From JANPLD01 sp031426355 (lineage in GTDB: Bacteria; Pseudomonadota; Alphaproteobacteria; Rickettsiales; UBA8987): 33,951 nt of DNA. Location of the stretch: NCBI GenBank assembly GCA_031426355.1, contig JANPLD010000110.1, positions 1-33,951 on the forward strand, in the 5' to 3' direction. This document shows positions 15,970 through 24,695 of this stretch, piece after piece. A program made the translations under genes and the position numbers. How positions within the stretch are numbered: position 1 is the stretch's first letter; every line of letters begins with the position of its first letter. The notes below the pieces were generated by a model that did not search any database, was not told the DNA's origin, and was given only the letters and a program-made list of their open reading frames with translations.

Positions 15970-16497
15970 ATGGATTATTTGTTTACAGTTTATGCTATAT
16001 TGCTACCAGTTATGGGTTTCATAATAGTTATGAAGCATGAGTTTTATGGAGCTTCACTCTGGTCAAAAAACTGGGCAAGTATCCAGCCAGTGTTACATTT
16101 ATGGGCAACAACGTTTTATATAAGTTTTTTTAGTGATCATAATTTTCTAGATTTGGATAGGCCTGATATTAGATTGGGTTATCTCTTAATCATGCCAACT
16201 TTAGTAGCTTCTCTTTTGGGTATATTGTATCTAATAATTGAAGGTAATTTTGATAATCAGAAATTTAGTTTTTTAGGAAAGATTATATGCTGGCTTATGT
16301 TTGGTCCTACTGATCTTTTTAAGGTTAATAAAAAATATTTTATGCACTCTACCTATCTAACTTCAATTTCTCTTATACCTTTGATATATTATTCATGGTT
16401 TACGCTTGTATTAACAATGATATTAATAATTATTGGATATTTTAAGATAGAACAAAACTTTAACCAAAAAATAAATTTACCGACTAGTGAGGAGTAA
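15970..16497 (+). CDS. Unrecognised four-helix membrane protein
   Basis: 175 residues that I do not recognise. Hydrophobic segments near 2-20, 68-90, 100-112 and 125-160 suggest an inner-membrane protein with about four helices, a short lysine/asparagine-rich C-terminal tail and several aromatic residues in the loops. The coding sequence is visibly more AT-rich than cysH and cysD. The start at 15970 follows the cysH stop by nine bases. The stop TAA shares its last A with the cysD ATG, and its final codons supply the cysD ribosome-binding site GAGGAG, so it is a true member of the transcript. A sulfate or sulfite transport accessory would fit the place, but nothing in the sequence shows that. 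Acquisition by insertion between cysH and cysD is another reading. Confidence 0.7.
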   Translation: MDYLFTVYAILLPVMGFIIVMKHEFYGASLWSKNWASIQPVLHLWATTFYISFFSDHNFLDLDRPDIRLGYLLIMPTLVASLLGILYLIIEGNFDNQKFSFLGKIICWLMFGPTDLFKVNKKYFMHSTYLTSISLIPLIYYSWFTLVLTMILIIIGYFKIEQNFNQKINLPTSEE

Positions 16498-17363
16498 TGA
16501 TAAAAGATAGTAATTTAAATATAAGTAAAATGGATCACTTAGACGAACTCGAAGCGCAATCAATATTTATTTTCCGCGAGGCATTTAATAAAATTGCCAA
16601 TATAGCTATGCTCTGGAGTTTCGGTAAAGATTCCAACGTAATGATACATCTTGCCCGCAAGGCATTCTTTGGTAAGATTCCTTTCCCGCTTATCCACTGC
16701 GATACTGAACTTGAGTTTGATGAGGTTTATGCATTCCGTGATAAATATAAAAAAGAATGGAACGTAGATTTTATTTCTGAAATTTGCCCTCCGCTTGAAT
16801 CAACTGATGAGTCGCTCCCGCATTCTGCCCGTGTTGCAGCGCGTAAAACAGGTGGTCTTAAAAATGTAATCCGCAAAAATGGTTTTAACGGAATAGTTGC
16901 CGGTATTCGTCGTGATGAAGAAGGCACGCGTGCCAAGGAAAGATATTTCTCCCCGCGTGATGCTGAAGGCTCATGGGACGTTAAAGACCAGCCGCCAGAA
17001 TTTTGGGATCAGTTCATGACTGACTTCCCACCACAAACCCACGTCCGTATTCACCCGCTCCTCCACTGGACTGAGCTTGATGTCTGGCTTTACATACAAC
17101 GTGAAGGAATTCCTATAGTTCCGCTTTATTATGCTAGAAAATATGATGTTCTCGAAGGCCGTGATTTCGGCGGTAAATTAATGCGCTTCCGCTCACTGGG
17201 CGAAAAAGGTATCACATGGCCGCTCGAAAGCCCTGCTGATACAATTGAAAAAATTATCGCAGAACTTCGCGTAACAAAAGTTTCCGAACGCTCCGGCCGC
17301 CCGATGGGTGCTGATGAGGATGAGAGTTCATTCGAACGTCTTCGTGCTGCCGGCTACATGTAA
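16497..17363 (+). CDS. cysD: Sulfate adenylyltransferase small subunit
   Basis: 288 residues. With CysN it forms APS from sulfate and ATP. The PP-loop nucleotide site is SFGKDSNVMIHLARKAF (41-57). Other conserved blocks are FPLIHCDTELEFDEVYAFRD, GIRRDEEGTRAKER, FSPRD, HPLLHWTELDVWLYI, PLYYAR and the C-terminal SERSGRPMGADEDESSFE. The ATG at 16497 overlaps the preceding stop by one base and has GAGGAG before it. An alternative ATG at 16530 gives the more family-typical MDHLDELEAQSI opening. It is followed immediately by the cysN-cysC fusion, its functional partner. Confidence 0.96.
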   Translation: MIKDSNLNISKMDHLDELEAQSIFIFREAFNKIANIAMLWSFGKDSNVMIHLARKAFFGKIPFPLIHCDTELEFDEVYAFRDKYKKEWNVDFISEICPPLESTDESLPHSARVAARKTGGLKNVIRKNGFNGIVAGIRRDEEGTRAKERYFSPRDAEGSWDVKDQPPEFWDQFMTDFPPQTHVRIHPLLHWTELDVWLYIQREGIPIVPLYYARKYDVLEGRDFGGKLMRFRSLGEKGITWPLESPADTIEKIIAELRVTKVSERSGRPMGADEDESSFERLRAAGYM

Positions 17364-17383
17364 TATTGAAATATTTATCGAAA

Positions 17384-19333
17384 ATGATTAAACCAAATAT
17401 AAAACCAGTGATGAATCCTGAAAATAGCGAGTCGAAAGAACAGCTCAAGATCGTAATAGTTGGCCACGTTGATCATGGCAAATCAACTCTTATCGGCCGT
17501 TTATTTTTTGATACAGATTCCCTCCCGGATGGAAAAGTGGAACAGATAAAAGCATCGTCGCAGAAACGCGGGATGCCTTTTGAATACAGCTTCCTCCTTG
17601 ATGCACTTCAGGCTGAGCGTGACCAAGGTATAACAATTGATACAACACAGTTATGGTTTAAAACTGATAAAAGAAATTACGTAATCATTGATGCTCCAGG
17701 CCATAAAGAGTTTTTAAAGAACATGGTATCAGGTGCGGCTAATTCTGAAGCGGCGATCCTTGTTATTGATGCCAAGGAAGGCGTAAAAGAACAATCCCGC
17801 CGACATGGTTACCTGCTTTCACTTCTTGGCGTTTCGCAGATAGCAGTTGCGGTCAATAAAATGGATCTGGTTGATTATTCAGAAGAAAAATTCCGCGAGA
17901 TCGAAAAACAATACACTGAATATCTTGCTGAGATCGGTGTAACCCCTACATTCATAATTCCAATAGCTGCGCGTGAAGGTGATAACATCATTTCTAACTC
18001 TTCAAATATGCCTTGGTATAAAGGACCGTCAATTCTGAAAGCGCTTGATGGTTTTGCTCCAAAACCTTCTCTTGAAAACTTAGCTCTCCGTTTCCCGGTG
18101 CAGGATGTTTACAAATTTGATGAGCGCAGAATAATTGCTGGCCGTATCGAATCAGGTTCACTCAAGGTCGGTGATGATATAGTTTTCTCTCCTTCGAACC
18201 GCAAAGTAAAAGTAAGTTCCATTGAAACATGGCCTTCTGCAAAAACTCCTATAACTCAGGTGTTTGCAGGGCAATCTGTAGGTATAACTTTATCCGAGCA
18301 GATATTTGCAGAGCGAGGTCAGGTAGTAAGCCATTTGGAAAATGCTCCTGTGCTCACAAATATTTTCCGCGGCAAGATTTTCTGGTTAGGTGATGAGCCT
18401 ATTAAAGAAGGAAAAAAATATTTAATCAAAATAAATACATCTGAATACCAAGCAGAAGTTAAAGCTATTGAACGTGTAGTTGATACAGAAGACTTAAGCA
18501 TCAAAGGCAAGATAAATGAAGTTCCAAAAAACTCAGTTGCTGAAGTTGTCTTCAGGATTCGTGGCCTTGCATGCGTTGATGAATTTGCTGCAAATGCCAA
18601 AACCGGCAGGTTTGTTATCGTTGAGAATTTCCGCACTATTGGCGGCGGCATAATTGATCTCAAAGGTTTTGCTGACCAGCGCACAAAATCACAACCGAAA
18701 TCAGATAATCTATATCCTGTTGAGTCGCGTATCGATCCTAATCGCCGCGCTATTGCGAACGGCCATAAGGGCGGTGTAATGTGGTTCAGTGGTTTGAGCG
18801 GTTCCGGTAAAACAAGTATAGCTCTAGCTTTACAGCAGAAATTATTTGAAAAAGGTTATCAGGTTTTTGTTCTTGATGGTGATAATATCCGCGGTGGTCT
18901 CAGCCGCGATCTTGATTTCTCTAAAGGGGGCCGAAGTGAAAACATCCGTCGTGTTGGTGAAGTAGCTTCACTTTTCGCGCAAGCTGGCGTTATAGTAATT
19001 ACTGCATTCATTTCCCCATATAAGGCAGATCGCGACAAAGCACGTGTCGCTGCTGGTGATGCTTATCATTCAGTTTACATAAAAGCTGATATTGAGACCT
19101 GCAAAAAACGTGACCCAAAAGGCCTCTACAAAAAAGCAATGGCTGGAGAGATCAAAAACTTCACAGGCGTTAATGATGTATTCGAAGACCCTGTAAATGC
19201 TGATATAGTTATTGATACTGCTAAAGAATCCATTGATGACTCAGTTGCTAGATTGATGGCATATATAAATTCTAATTTTGTAAAACCAATTGAAGATCAA
19301 TCTACCAAATCAATGATAGGTGAGGGGATTTAG
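17384..19333 (+). CDS. cysNC: Sulfate adenylyltransferase large subunit fused to APS kinase
   Basis: 649 residues from the first ATG; a TTG at 17366 and an ATG at 17411 are alternatives, and none has a clear ribosome-binding site. The N-terminal EF-Tu-like GTPase (CysN) has G1 GHVDHGKST (27-35), DQGITIDTTQ, G3 DAPGHKEF and G4 NKMD, and drives APS formation by CysD. The C-terminal CysC kinase has the P-loop GLSGSGKTS starting at residue 470, then DGDNIRGGLSRDLDFS and NFTGVNDVFEDP, and makes PAPS. CysNC fusions are common in alphaproteobacteria. Its stop overlaps the stop of the convergent VOC gene (shared bases 19330-19333), leaving no room for a terminator between them. Confidence 0.95.
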   Translation: MIKPNIKPVMNPENSESKEQLKIVIVGHVDHGKSTLIGRLFFDTDSLPDGKVEQIKASSQKRGMPFEYSFLLDALQAERDQGITIDTTQLWFKTDKRNYVIIDAPGHKEFLKNMVSGAANSEAAILVIDAKEGVKEQSRRHGYLLSLLGVSQIAVAVNKMDLVDYSEEKFREIEKQYTEYLAEIGVTPTFIIPIAAREGDNIISNSSNMPWYKGPSILKALDGFAPKPSLENLALRFPVQDVYKFDERRIIAGRIESGSLKVGDDIVFSPSNRKVKVSSIETWPSAKTPITQVFAGQSVGITLSEQIFAERGQVVSHLENAPVLTNIFRGKIFWLGDEPIKEGKKYLIKINTSEYQAEVKAIERVVDTEDLSIKGKINEVPKNSVAEVVFRIRGLACVDEFAANAKTGRFVIVENFRTIGGGIIDLKGFADQRTKSQPKSDNLYPVESRIDPNRRAIANGHKGGVMWFSGLSGSGKTSIALALQQKLFEKGYQVFVLDGDNIRGGLSRDLDFSKGGRSENIRRVGEVASLFAQAGVIVITAFISPYKADRDKARVAAGDAYHSVYIKADIETCKKRDPKGLYKKAMAGEIKNFTGVNDVFEDPVNADIVIDTAKESIDDSVARLMAYINSNFVKPIEDQSTKSMIGEGI

Positions 19334-19692
19334 ATAGCTTCGCTAAATTTTATACAATTTCTGAAAGGATCGTAAACTGCCAATTCATAAGTGCCCCATG
19401 GCGTTTCCTGAATGCCAGGATTCATATATTTGTATTTTTTGCTTTTAAGTTTCTCATGTAATTCTTTTATTCCTTTCATTCGTACTAATAGATAACTCCC
19501 TGGAGTGCCGTCGCCATGATGTTCACTTAAGTTAAGGATAAGCTCCAGTCTAGAGACCTGCATATATAGTGGTGAATCAGGACTAAACCTATGCTCCCAG
19601 TCTATTTTGCAGCCAAGATAATCAAGGTAGAATTCTTTAGCTTTTTCTTCGGAAAATATACGCAGTATTGGAACTACCTGTTCAAAATTCAT
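19330..19692 (-). CDS. VOC/glyoxalase superfamily protein
   Basis: 120 residues with the paired beta-alpha-beta-beta-beta layout of vicinal-oxygen-chelate proteins. It opens VVPILRIFSEEKAKEFYLDYLG, followed by WEHRFSPDSPLYMQVSRLELILNLSEHHGDG and, in the second half, the terminal block WGTYELAVYDPFRNCIKF. This set is close to the small glyoxalase/bleomycin-resistance-like proteins common in proteobacteria. No substrate can be assigned; not all members are enzymes. The ATG at 19692 lies seven bases after the stop of the upstream lipoprotein gene on the same strand, so the two are probably co-transcribed. Confidence 0.82.
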   Translation of the reverse strand: MNFEQVVPILRIFSEEKAKEFYLDYLGCKIDWEHRFSPDSPLYMQVSRLELILNLSEHHGDGTPGSYLLVRMKGIKELHEKLKSKKYKYMNPGIQETPWGTYELAVYDPFRNCIKFSEAI

Positions 19693-19699
19693 AGAAATG

Positions 19700-20734
19700 C
19701 TAATCTTTTTTTATACTATCCACGCATTCCTCAAAAGTCTTCTTACAATCTTTAACAAATGAAAGTGCCGCAGTGCCAAGGAAGTTCCTTCCTTCAGCGC
19801 TTACAGGGATAAAATTCTCGGGATCAAGATAGATATCGATCGTTACATCGCCTTTGCCTATGTCAGTAAGTTCATTATTCGTAAACCCGGAAACTGGTTT
19901 TCTCGAAAGTTTTAAGGCGTAATTACCATCAACCTTTTTATTGGAGAGGCTGAACATAAGATCAGTTCTCCTTCTGCCATCATACATTGGCAGGCTGAAA
20001 TTATAATTCCCCTTAGCGGTGAAATTATTATCTTTAACCGCGCGGATTATCATTCTTCTGGCTTCCATTGCAATTACCAGAGGGTCATAAGTATGGCTTT
20101 TCATATCATCGGGAACAGCCGGGCGTTTATCCCTATTATCAGGCGGGTTTACTACATCAGTTACTACTTTTACCCCATCTTTATCATAGGCAGTATTTAT
20201 TTCCCTGATCTTTTTCTTGAAGAGTAATTTTGTTTTATAGAATTCCGGAACGAACCTGTCTTTTGTTTCCCTGAACCTTGAAATAGTATGGTCCCTCCAG
20301 CCAAACATATAATCAATAAAGCTATTGCTTTTGACAAACATCCTCATCTGGTATTTAACCGCGTCATCTTCCTTACCAACCTGTTTTAATTGCAGGAAGA
20401 AATCCGCCACATCAAAATTCAGATATCTTGCATTAAATATTTTTATGAATTCCGGCTGTTCTTTAATATCAGGAGCCTTCTCCACAATAGCTTCTTTCTC
20501 ATCTTCGAACTGTACAGGTTCTGGTATCTTAGGAATTTCTTTTTTTACTTCTGCTGGTTTTACAGGAGCCTTTTTCTTCTCAGGCACAACCTCATCCATT
20601 TTCATCAGGCTCACCTCATCCTCAAACCCCGCAGAGAGATTAGAAAGGGTTTCAGTTTTCCTTTCTGAGCTAGTGCATGAAATTAAAAGCAGCGCAGCTG
20701 CAAAAAACGCTGGAATAGAATATATTTTTATCAT
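19700..20734 (-). CDS. DUF3108-like lipoprotein
   Basis: 344 residues with a lipoprotein signal ending LLLISC (lipidated Cys20, Thr at +2, so outer-membrane sorting is likely). Residues about 45-90 form a Lys/Pro/Glu-rich linker. The later blocks TYDPLVIAMEARRMI, NYNFSLPMYDGRRRTDLMF and DIYLDPENFIPVSAEGRNFLGTAALSF follow the pattern of alphaproteobacterial DUF3108 proteins (DPL..., PVFDGRRRYDL, then a final strand pair). The middle, with YMFGWRDHTISRFRETKDRF, is unfamiliar. DUF3108 proteins are predicted envelope beta-barrel-like or lipid-associated proteins without a firm function. It is divergent from yebC with 40 bases between starts. The match is from pattern memory, hence the moderate confidence. 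Confidence 0.6.
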   Translation of the reverse strand: MIKIYSIPAFFAAALLLISCTSSERKTETLSNLSAGFEDEVSLMKMDEVVPEKKKAPVKPAEVKKEIPKIPEPVQFEDEKEAIVEKAPDIKEQPEFIKIFNARYLNFDVADFFLQLKQVGKEDDAVKYQMRMFVKSNSFIDYMFGWRDHTISRFRETKDRFVPEFYKTKLLFKKKIREINTAYDKDGVKVVTDVVNPPDNRDKRPAVPDDMKSHTYDPLVIAMEARRMIIRAVKDNNFTAKGNYNFSLPMYDGRRRTDLMFSLSNKKVDGNYALKLSRKPVSGFTNNELTDIGKGDVTIDIYLDPENFIPVSAEGRNFLGTAALSFVKDCKKTFEECVDSIKKD

Positions 20735-20774
20735 AAAACTAACGCTTAAATACTAACTACTAATAACTATATAT

Positions 20775-21530
20775 ATGGCTGGTCATTCGCAATTTGCAAA
20801 TATAAAGCATAGAAAAGGCGCGCAGGATAAGAAAAGAGCCAATCTTTTTACAAAATTAGCACGTGAAATAATTGTTTCCGCTAAGGAGGGTTTACCTGAT
20901 CCGGCGCATAATCCGCGTTTAAGATTAGCTATGTCAGCAGCTCGGGCAAAATCCATGCCAAAAGATAGAATTGACGCGGCGATTAAAAAAGCAATGGGCG
21001 CAGCCGGTGGCGATGATTATGAAGAGATACGTTATGAAGGTTACGCCGCAGGCGGTATAGCGCTTATAATTCAGGCGCTATCTGATAACCGCAATAGAAC
21101 GGCTTCTGATGTCCGCTCAACCCTAACAAAATTTGGTGGTAATTTAGGCGAGCTTGGCAGCGTATCTTTTAATTTTGACAAGTTTGGTGTATTCAAATAT
21201 CCAAAAGCGACCGCAACTGATGAGCAGATATTTGAAGCTGCAATTGAAGCGGGTGCTGAAAATTGCCAGAGTAATTCTGACTTCCACGAAGTTCTCTGCG
21301 CGGTAGAAAATTTTAATGAAGTTCAGAAGAGCCTCATAGCAAAACTCGGTGATCCCGAATCAGGCAATCTGCAATGGCGCCCTAAAAATCTTATAGAAAT
21401 TGATTTTGAAACTGCCGAGAAAGTGGAAAATCTGATAGAAAGACTTGAAGACCTAGACGACGTTCAGGAAATTTTCTCTAACCATACTTATAGTGAAGAA
21501 GTTGCTAAGAAACTGGATGAGAAAGCTTAG
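20775..21530 (+). CDS. yebC: YebC/PmpR-family protein
   Basis: 251 residues, the normal length. The N-terminus AGHSQFANIKHRKGAQDKKRA is the family hallmark, followed by FTKLAREIIVSAK, NPRLRLAMSAARAKSMPKDRI, YEGYAAGG, DNRNRTASDVR and GNLGELGSVSFNF. YebC proteins were annotated as transcription regulators; some members have more recently been linked to helping ribosomes at difficult (proline-rich) stretches. Which role applies here cannot be read from the sequence. It faces putA convergently with only five bases between the stops. Confidence 0.96.
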   Translation: MAGHSQFANIKHRKGAQDKKRANLFTKLAREIIVSAKEGLPDPAHNPRLRLAMSAARAKSMPKDRIDAAIKKAMGAAGGDDYEEIRYEGYAAGGIALIIQALSDNRNRTASDVRSTLTKFGGNLGELGSVSFNFDKFGVFKYPKATATDEQIFEAAIEAGAENCQSNSDFHEVLCAVENFNEVQKSLIAKLGDPESGNLQWRPKNLIEIDFETAEKVENLIERLEDLDDVQEIFSNHTYSEEVAKKLDEKA

Positions 21531-21535
21531 CCTGA

Positions 21536-24500
21536 TTAACTCAGCAGCTCAAGATTTCCGCCAATAGCGGCAGTATTTTCAGTTATAGTATATTCTTCAG
21601 CAAATCTTTTAATATATTCAAAACCCCCAGCTTTAGGGCCAGTGCCTGATAAGCCGCTACCACCAAATGGGTGGGTTTCAACCACCGCGCCAATAGTACT
21701 TCTATTTATATAGATATTTCCCCCCCTGATTTTTGAAGAAACATAATTTACAAAATCCTGTATCCTGCTCTGTATACCAAATGTAAGGCCGTAACCGGTC
21801 GCATTTATCTCAGCAATTACCTTATCAATATTAGCCCTTTTATATTTTATAATATGAAGTATCGGCCCGAAATTTTCCTTTTCCAGAATATTTATTGAGG
21901 GTATCTCGATTGTTTGGGGGGCAAAGAACGTGTCACTGGTTGTATCTCTAGATATCTCAAAAGTTTTATGTTCTCTCTTTTGTGGGTATGTAGATATCAT
22001 TTTAGAATAATGCTCTTCTAAACTTTGCTTTGCTTTTGCATCAATCACAGCACCAATATCATTCTCAAAATTATTGGTTCCACCTATCTGCAATTCCTCC
22101 ATTGCTTTAGAAAGTAGATCAACCAACGGTTCAAAAACCTCTTCCTGTATATAGCATACACGCAGTGCTGAACATCTTTGCCCTGCTGAATAAAAAGCGC
22201 TTTCAATTATATCATCGCAGGTTCTTTCAAGCAGAATAGTACTATCAACTATCATGCAATTCTGCCCGCCAGTTTCCGCTATAAACGTAGCGATGCGGGA
22301 GTTGCGAGCCGCAAGGTTCCTGTTTATGCCAAGCGCCGTTCCGGTCGATCCTGTAAATACTACACCTGCAATTTTTTCGCTTGATGTAAGAACCGGGCCG
22401 ATCTTACTTCCTTTGCCTAATATCAGTTGCAACGCATAAGTTGGGATACCTATTTGGTGCGCCAGTTTTATTGCATAATAAGCTATTTTGGAAGTTTGCT
22501 CCGCCGGCTTTGCAATTACCGGGTTACCCGCCAGAAGTGCCGCAGAGATTTGACCGAGAAAAATAGCCAGCGGAAAGTTCCACGGGCTTATGCAGACAAA
22601 AATTCCTTTTTCTCTATAACCCGTTCGGGATTTCTCACCCGTATAACCACGGCAATTATATTCATTCGCAAAATTCTTTTTAGCTTCAGATAAATAGAAT
22701 CTTATAAGATCTACAGTTTCTCTTATCTCACCTATAGCATCCTTCGGGGTTTTTTTAGCTTCGTAGATAAGTATATTGAAAAGTTCACCAAAATTATTTT
22801 CAATTTCATCAGCAAATCTTTCGAGTAATTCACATCTTTTTAAAACATTTAAACTGCTCCATTTCTTACCTTCAGTATCTGCATATTCTATTGCTTTAGC
22901 GGGGTAATCAATATCTTCACTTTCAAATTCCTCACCTGCAATTAATGATTTGGCTATTATATTTTCTGTAATATCTGTTTCTACCAAGCTCTGTAATTTC
23001 TCAAGGTGAGTGATATTCCCAAAGCAATAACCTTCAGAGTTTTCCCTTTGTGATTTGTAAAGATCAGAAGGTTCAGGCACGAACTTCCCTGTATAATTTT
23101 TCCTTTCTATCTTTTCTATCGGGCTTATCAGAATATCATTTAATGATTTTTCCTTATTTGCCACCAGTGATACAAAACTATTATTCGCGCCATTCTCAAG
23201 TATCCTGCGTATAAGATAAGGCAGCAGATTTTCATAAGACCCAACCGGCGCATACACCCTGCATTTTATCTTATGGATTATCTGGTCATATAGACCATTA
23301 CCCATCCCGAATAATTTCTGGAATTCAAAATCGCCGAAATTATTTACCTGCGCCAGTTTTAATATCGCCGCAACAGTATATGCGCTATGCGTTGCAAATT
23401 GCGGATAGATATTTTTTGAATTTTTTATCATCTCCTGCGCGCACACCATGTATGAAAGGTCAGTATGAGATTTTCTGGTAAATACTGGATATGAAGGCAA
23501 ACCGTTTACCTGCGCGTATTTTATCTCACTATCCCAGTAAGCGCCCTTAACAAGACGAATTGGTATCCGTATATTATTTTCCTTTGCGAGATTATTGAGG
23601 AATTGAATCGTCTTCAACGCCCGCCTTCCATAACCCTGTACAACAAACCCAAGCCCATTATATCGTAAGCTCTCGTCTTTCAATAACTCCTGATAAACTA
23701 GCAGCGATAATTCCAGGCGGTTAGATTCCTCCGCATCAATTGATATCCACAAATTATTATCTTTGCAGAGTTCTATTATCTCTTTAAGTTTTGGCAATAA
23801 CTCATTAAAAACACGATCTTTCTTTGTAAGTTCATATCTCGGATGAAGCGCCGAAAGCTTAATTGATATATTAGGATTGTCATAAATATTATTGCTGAAC
23901 TTCCCTTTGTAATGTTCAATTAATTTTTTGGTGCCATTGAGATAATTCTCCAGATATTCTTTAGCCTGCTCTTTAGTTCTGGAGCCTTCACCAAGCATAT
24001 CATATGAAAACAGATAACCTTCTGGAACCATATCGTCACTCTTCTCAAGTGCTTTGCCGATATCAGTTCCAATAACAAACCTGCCGCCGAGCATTTCTAT
24101 GCCCTTTTTTATCGCCTCGCGTATCACCGGCTCACTTGCCCGCCCGACAATATTAGTAACGCTACGAAGCAATTTATTCTCAACTTTTGAGAGAGAAAGC
24201 ACTTCACCGCTCAACAAAAATGCGAATGAGGAAACATTCAGCATAAAGCCAGAATCATTATTCATATGCTTCTGCCAGTCACCTTTGATAAGCTTATCTT
24301 TTATTAGTTCATCGGCTGTTTTCTTGTCTGGTATTCGCAGCAACGCTTCAGCCAGACATAATATCGCAACCCCTTCATAAGTACTGAGCGAATATTCCTT
24401 TAGGAAATTTTCAATATTCATCTCATTATTATTATCTTCACGTATCCGGGAAACAAACCCCGCAGCAATATCAAATATCTCCTTATCATGTTTTTTGAAA

Positions 24501-24592
24501 AACTGCGCTTTAGAGAGATAATCCTTTATTATTTCGCCTTCGTCAGCAAAGGCACTAAGTGAAATATCGTTGATTGAAATGGTGGATGACAT
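21536..24592 (-). CDS. putA: Bifunctional proline dehydrogenase / P5C dehydrogenase
   Basis: 1018 residues. Two catalytic domains oxidise proline to glutamate at the inner-membrane face, feeding electrons to quinone. The FAD-dependent PRODH barrel spans about 90-480, with NISIKLSALHPRYE, WISIDAEESNRLELSLLVYQ and RIPIRLVKGAYWDSEIKYAQ. The aldehyde dehydrogenase spans about 550-1000, with WNFPLAIFLGQISAALLAGN, FTGSTGTA, the catalytic Glu in IAETGGQNCMIVDS and catalytic Cys807 in SAGQRCSALRVC. The C-terminus ends soon after GGSGLSGTGPKAGG. There is no ribbon-helix-helix DNA-binding domain at the N-terminus and no extra C-terminal domain, so it is a short, non-repressor PutA. It is divergent from moxR across 103 bases. 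Confidence 0.96.
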   Translation of the reverse strand: MSSTISINDISLSAFADEGEIIKDYLSKAQFFKKHDKEIFDIAAGFVSRIREDNNNEMNIENFLKEYSLSTYEGVAILCLAEALLRIPDKKTADELIKDKLIKGDWQKHMNNDSGFMLNVSSFAFLLSGEVLSLSKVENKLLRSVTNIVGRASEPVIREAIKKGIEMLGGRFVIGTDIGKALEKSDDMVPEGYLFSYDMLGEGSRTKEQAKEYLENYLNGTKKLIEHYKGKFSNNIYDNPNISIKLSALHPRYELTKKDRVFNELLPKLKEIIELCKDNNLWISIDAEESNRLELSLLVYQELLKDESLRYNGLGFVVQGYGRRALKTIQFLNNLAKENNIRIPIRLVKGAYWDSEIKYAQVNGLPSYPVFTRKSHTDLSYMVCAQEMIKNSKNIYPQFATHSAYTVAAILKLAQVNNFGDFEFQKLFGMGNGLYDQIIHKIKCRVYAPVGSYENLLPYLIRRILENGANNSFVSLVANKEKSLNDILISPIEKIERKNYTGKFVPEPSDLYKSQRENSEGYCFGNITHLEKLQSLVETDITENIIAKSLIAGEEFESEDIDYPAKAIEYADTEGKKWSSLNVLKRCELLERFADEIENNFGELFNILIYEAKKTPKDAIGEIRETVDLIRFYLSEAKKNFANEYNCRGYTGEKSRTGYREKGIFVCISPWNFPLAIFLGQISAALLAGNPVIAKPAEQTSKIAYYAIKLAHQIGIPTYALQLILGKGSKIGPVLTSSEKIAGVVFTGSTGTALGINRNLAARNSRIATFIAETGGQNCMIVDSTILLERTCDDIIESAFYSAGQRCSALRVCYIQEEVFEPLVDLLSKAMEELQIGGTNNFENDIGAVIDAKAKQSLEEHYSKMISTYPQKREHKTFEISRDTTSDTFFAPQTIEIPSINILEKENFGPILHIIKYKRANIDKVIAEINATGYGLTFGIQSRIQDFVNYVSSKIRGGNIYINRSTIGAVVETHPFGGSGLSGTGPKAGGFEYIKRFAEEYTITENTAAIGGNLELLS

Positions 24593-24695
24593 AGTCTTTA
24601 ACTATTATTGCAATTTCATTTGTCTTAATTGCATTATTTTTTGTAGCCTTTATATATCTACTACTAGTAATCAGTACTAACAATATTAAAAGAAT

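Noticed and set aside
20325..20756. Plus-strand open frame of 143 codons
   Set aside because: Antisense to the DUF3108-like lipoprotein; composition is that of a shadow frame and there is no ribosome-binding site.
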